From positions 1-64,000 of IMG/VR virus record IMGVR_UViG_3300046821_000076: a stretch of DNA of 64,000 nucleotides; one strand, given 5' to 3'. This DNA is from a virus. Of the stretch, positions 61,313-64,000 are shown piece by piece. The position numbers were made by a program, and so were the translations under genes. The notes beneath the pieces were generated by a model, which was not told where the DNA came from, did not search any database, and saw only the letters and a program-made list of their open reading frames with translations. Every line of letters begins with the position of its first letter. Within the stretch, counting starts at the first letter, position 1.

Positions 61313-61480
61313 ATGAATTGCAGTTATTGTAATAAACCTATCATCCTTGTACCTTCTGCCAAAGAACGAGCAGCCAAGGATACTTCAGGTAAAACCGCAA
61401 AGGATTATGAACGCCTGTTTACTCAACATGCTGAATGTATCTTGAAGAGACGTCACACCACCATAAACACTCAAGCCTAG
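61313..61480 (+). CDS. 55-residue zinc-ribbon-like protein
   Basis: MNCSYCNKPI at the start and FTQHAEC near residue 37-42 give a C-x-x-C...H-x-x-C pattern, a common small phage zinc finger. The start at 61313 lies 9 bases after the VWA stop, with AAGG upstream. It may bind nucleic acid or a host protein. It is followed by a perfect hairpin. Confidence 0.62.
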   Translation: MNCSYCNKPIILVPSAKERAAKDTSGKTAKDYERLFTQHAECILKRRHTTINTQA

Positions 61481-61492
61481 ATTACTAGGCTT
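61473..61492 (+). terminator. Perfect 8-bp hairpin overlapping the stop
   Basis: AAGCCTAG, ATTA, CTAGGCTT (61473-61492) includes the TAG stop of the zinc-ribbon gene. It is followed by ACCTTC rather than a T-run. Attenuator or RNA-end structure. Confidence 0.45.
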
Positions 61493-61520
61493 ACCTTCAA
61501 ATACACATCAAGGAACTACC

Positions 61521-62081
61521 ATGACACGTTTAACTAAAACCATCAAAACAGACATTAAAGGTCTTATCCGAGATAAGGCAATTAACCCTAGAGAGTTAGC
61601 CTTAGAAGCAAAGAAACAAGATTTCTTACTTAAAGCTTTTTGGGGACAAATCTCTAAATATGAATACCAAGCATGGAAAATGCTACCTGAAGCCTTATAC
61701 AAAGCTGTAACGAATACTACATACAGATTACATGTAAAAGATCGTGCTTTAGGGAGCATAGAGGCTCCCTTTAATGAATATATCGCATACCCTCGTAATA
61801 TGACTATGTGGATGACGTACGAAGTACTACCTCCGCACTTACAGCAAGAGTTTAAAGAACTCATTAAAGAAATTGATGTTCACGATGCTTATGTTGCAGA
61901 AGTAATGTCTAACTTAGACGTAACACTTAACTCGTGTACTACTGTTAAAAAGTTACGTGAGCTTTGGGTTAACGGTGCTGAGATCATTGATAAAGCATTA
62001 GGGCAATCCCAACAGTCACCTACAGTATATATGCCTATGGTAGCTATACAAACACTAGATGCATTAGTGCCTTTACCTTAA
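61521..62081 (+). CDS. Unknown protein, possibly Nmad5-like
   Basis: 186 residues. The opening (MTRLTKTIKTDIKGLIRD) and general layout resemble phage Nmad5 proteins, a domain linked to nucleotide modification, but no catalytic residues can be named and the match is by pattern only. CAAGGAAC precedes the ATG. It ends 10 bases before the next gene. Confidence 0.55.
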   Translation: MTRLTKTIKTDIKGLIRDKAINPRELALEAKKQDFLLKAFWGQISKYEYQAWKMLPEALYKAVTNTTYRLHVKDRALGSIEAPFNEYIAYPRNMTMWMTYEVLPPHLQQEFKELIKEIDVHDAYVAEVMSNLDVTLNSCTTVKKLRELWVNGAEIIDKALGQSQQSPTVYMPMVAIQTLDALVPLP

Positions 62082-62091
62082 GGAGATTACC

Positions 62092-62439
62092 ATGGGTTAT
62101 CGTTCAGAACTGCACGCAGTAGTTGGACTCGTTGACTTACTTGAGTTTGAACGTCTGATCAAAGAAGCAGACCTAGCAGATTGTTTTGAAGAACACGACA
62201 AATCAGACTTAGCTGTAGAATTTCGAGCTTCACATTTAAAATGGTATGACGGATACGCTGATGTAGATAAGATCAATGAATTCTTTAATAACAGTAAATT
62301 CTCGATTTTATTACGTATAGGTGAAGAGTTTCCAGACAAAGAATACTACACAGGCAATTCTGATCTAGAACAGCTATTCAATCTATGTATAGATGTTGGT
62401 ACTGATATTAGCTGGTATGAAAACTGTCTTGAAGAATGA
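62092..62439 (+). CDS. Unknown small protein
   Basis: 115 residues. Starts MGYRSELHAVV, then a ferredoxin-like alpha/beta pattern (VGLVDLLEFERLIKEADL ... FSILLRIGEEF). AAGGAGATTACC precedes the ATG. An acidic C-terminus. The MGYRSxxxxxx start is common to a family of small phage proteins of unknown role. Confidence 0.62.
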   Translation: MGYRSELHAVVGLVDLLEFERLIKEADLADCFEEHDKSDLAVEFRASHLKWYDGYADVDKINEFFNNSKFSILLRIGEEFPDKEYYTGNSDLEQLFNLCIDVGTDISWYENCLEE

Positions 62440-62460
62440 GGGAACTTTGTTCCCTTTTTT
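62440..62460 (+). terminator. GGGAAC-TTT-GTTCCC hairpin with six T
   Basis: A perfect 6-bp stem with TTT loop begins on the base after the stop codon and runs into TTTTTT. It is a good terminator; it also has the triloop form of the other early hairpins and lies 33 bases before the helicase ATG. Confidence 0.7.
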
Positions 62461-62487
62461 GATGCCTTAACTTTTCAAGGAATAACC

Positions 62488-63651
62488 ATGCAACTAAACC
62501 AAGGACAACAGAAAGCTTTAGATACTCTATTAGCTGCTGTTATTGATCCAACGCAGAAGCTTATTACATTAAGTGGTCCTGCAGGTTCAGGTAAGACTAC
62601 TATCCTCAAACAGCTCGTTAAAGAGCTTAAAGACTTAGCAGTGTTAATGCCTGAGTACGTAACCACATGGCACTTTACTGCTACAACTAATAAAGCAGTA
62701 GCTGCATTATCTGATGCTATTGGGCCTATAGCAGAAGTTACTACTATCCATAGCTTGCTTGGTTTAATACCTCAACAAGGTAAGCTAAAAAAACGAAAAC
62801 CTGGAACAGTTCAACGTAAAAGTATTGTCGTTATTGACGAAGCTTCATATATCGGAGAAGAGCTTGCTGAATTCATTGTTCCAATTGTAGATCAAGTATC
62901 CTTAATTATCTTTGTAGGGGACAGATACCAACTCCCTCCAGTTAAGGATAAAATCTCAGATATCTTCGATCCTAAGATTATTCCTCAGATTGAGCTTACC
63001 CAAGTAATGCGACAAGCAGATGGCAATCCTATCCAAGAACTGTCATTAGCTTTACGTGATGTAGTCAAACACCACGGAGAACCTAATATCACATTAGATG
63101 ATGTTAATATCTCATGGCTTAACAGTGATGACTTTATCAAAGCATTCTGTAGTGACTGTATCATCTCAGCTTCAGGTACTGTACGTGCATTAGCATGGAC
63201 AAACCAAACAGCTCAACACTATAACGAACAGGCAGCTCTTGCATGTAACGGCAGAACTGAGTTTCATGCAGGAGATATTGTAGTAAACAATCATTACTTC
63301 AAGAGTAGTCAACAGTCTATTCCTACAGATGCGACAGTACATATTTATAGTACTTCGCCTTGGTATACCGAACATGGTAAAACCATGAGAAGTATAGCTA
63401 CTTCATATGGTGAGCTTACTGAGCTTCATAAAGACTCTACAGCTACTCCAGAACAAAGACTGTATTACTATCCTGATCTCCGCTATACATATGCATCTAC
63501 CATTAATAAAGCTCAAGGCAGTACTTACGATACTGTCTATATTGATCTTAATGATTTAGCTAAATGCTCTGATCGTGATCTACAGCTACGTTTATTATAT
63601 GTAGCTGTTTCAAGAGCACGCCATAAAGTAGTATTCACAGGTGACCTATGA
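62488..63651 (+). CDS. RecD/Dda-like SF1 DNA helicase
   Basis: 387 residues. The SF1 motifs occur in order: I GPAGSGKTT (30-38), Ia TATTNKAVAAL, II VVIDEAS, III VGDRYQLPP, IV QVMRQ, V YASTINKAQGSTYDT and VI LLYVAVSRARHK. The enzyme would unwind DNA 5'-3' during replication. In N4-like genomes a helicase lies upstream of DNA polymerase, whose gene is probably beyond the window end. CAAGGAAT precedes the ATG. Confidence 0.9.
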   Translation: MQLNQGQQKALDTLLAAVIDPTQKLITLSGPAGSGKTTILKQLVKELKDLAVLMPEYVTTWHFTATTNKAVAALSDAIGPIAEVTTIHSLLGLIPQQGKLKKRKPGTVQRKSIVVIDEASYIGEELAEFIVPIVDQVSLIIFVGDRYQLPPVKDKISDIFDPKIIPQIELTQVMRQADGNPIQELSLALRDVVKHHGEPNITLDDVNISWLNSDDFIKAFCSDCIISASGTVRALAWTNQTAQHYNEQAALACNGRTEFHAGDIVVNNHYFKSSQQSIPTDATVHIYSTSPWYTEHGKTMRSIATSYGELTELHKDSTATPEQRLYYYPDLRYTYASTINKAQGSTYDTVYIDLNDLAKCSDRDLQLRLLYVAVSRARHKVVFTGDL

Positions 63652-64000
63652 CAACACGATATTCAGCTAAAGATAAACGTGATTTATCTATAGCACTTTT
63701 AAAAGCAATACAAGAACCTGCTGAAGGTATTCTAAAAAAAGTAGCTTTAGAGTTTTGTAATAGACAAGCTGCATTAGACCCTAATGGAATTATGCAATTT
63801 AGATATGCAGACACGTTATATAGATATCCAGATGACCCTCCACAGCGTTTAGCTAAAACATTGCATACATCTCTTCAAGAAGAGTTTTTCCCTCACTTCC
63901 AATACTACGTATTAGATATGAATAAGCTAGTCGCTAGTGTTCGGTATTTACTCTCTGACACTACAAGACTGGCTACTTGTCATGAAGACTTGTATGCTCT
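63648..64000 (+). CDS. Rightward gene truncated by the window end
   Basis: An ATG overlapping the helicase stop (CTATGA) opens a frame with no stop to 64000 (117 codons), beginning MTTRYSAKDKRDLSIALLKA. Helical, with Arg/Tyr/Leu in the visible part. Coupled to the helicase, so probably a replication gene; it cannot be named. Confidence 0.65.
   Translation, partial: MTTRYSAKDKRDLSIALLKAIQEPAEGILKKVALEFCNRQAALDPNGIMQFRYADTLYRYPDDPPQRLAKTLHTSLQEEFFPHFQYYVLDMNKLVASVRYLLSDTTRLATCHEDLYA

Noticed and set aside
1-64000. Frequent TAAACCA / TGGTTTA words across the window, at first apparently oriented with transcription
   Set aside because: Both orientations occur within the same coding strand (for example near 39741, 41310 and 41620 versus 39191 and 40041), and the words correspond to common codon pairs such as Leu-Asn-Gln, Lys-Pro and Gly-Leu. 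There is no clear polarity.
1-64000. Prophage or integrative element
   Set aside because: No integrase, repressor pair, attachment site or host genes; gene content and order are those of a lytic N4-like phage.

Overview
The window is from a double-stranded DNA phage of the N4 type (Schitoviridae-like), probably infecting a Gram-negative, likely gammaproteobacterial, host; the base composition is AT-rich. The evidence is the combination of an N4-gp56-type major capsid protein, a giant virion protein (4486 residues) that carries all the single-subunit RNA polymerase motifs, a second RNA polymerase split over two genes (N4 gp15/gp16 type), an AAA+/VWA gene pair, and a replication block of PD-(D/E)XK nuclease, primase-helicase, RecA-like ATPase and a putative SSB. 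No tRNA, rRNA, CRISPR array, integrase or insertion sequence was seen.

Layout. (1) 1-5150, leftward: tail-tip and fibre-like proteins. (2) 5237-9021, rightward: thyX-nrdA-nrdB for dNTP supply, closed by a strong terminator. (3) 9081-17480, rightward: replication and recombination genes. The primase-helicase gene is split by a 951-base group I intron that carries an HNH endonuclease, and a second HNH gene sits before the putative SSB. (4) 17522-45960, leftward: the late virion operon (terminase, adaptor, portal, scaffold, capsid, internal virion proteins, lytic transglycosylase, virion RNA polymerase). It meets block 3 at a bidirectional terminator. (5) 46037-46999, rightward: four small genes in an A-B-A-B duplicated order. 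(6) 47000-48900: AT-rich, hairpin-rich DNA with a few tiny membrane-protein genes; it is the likely place of the physical genome ends and first early promoters. (7) 48914-64000, rightward: many small unknown early genes, the two-part RNA polymerase, the AAA+/VWA pair and a RecD/Dda-like helicase. The last gene runs off the window.

How it likely works, by analogy with N4: the giant virion polymerase is injected with the DNA and transcribes early genes from hairpin promoters. Those genes include the split RNA polymerase, which would transcribe the middle (replication and nucleotide) genes, and the late operon follows. The most notable sequence signals are: a natural Phe at the virion polymerase position that is Tyr639 in T7 RNA polymerase; three metallopeptidase-like HExxH motifs in the same polypeptide; a family of perfect stems closed by a TTT triloop ahead of early and middle genes; four small genes inserted between the halves of the second polymerase; and a group I intron placed in the P-loop codons of the primase-helicase.
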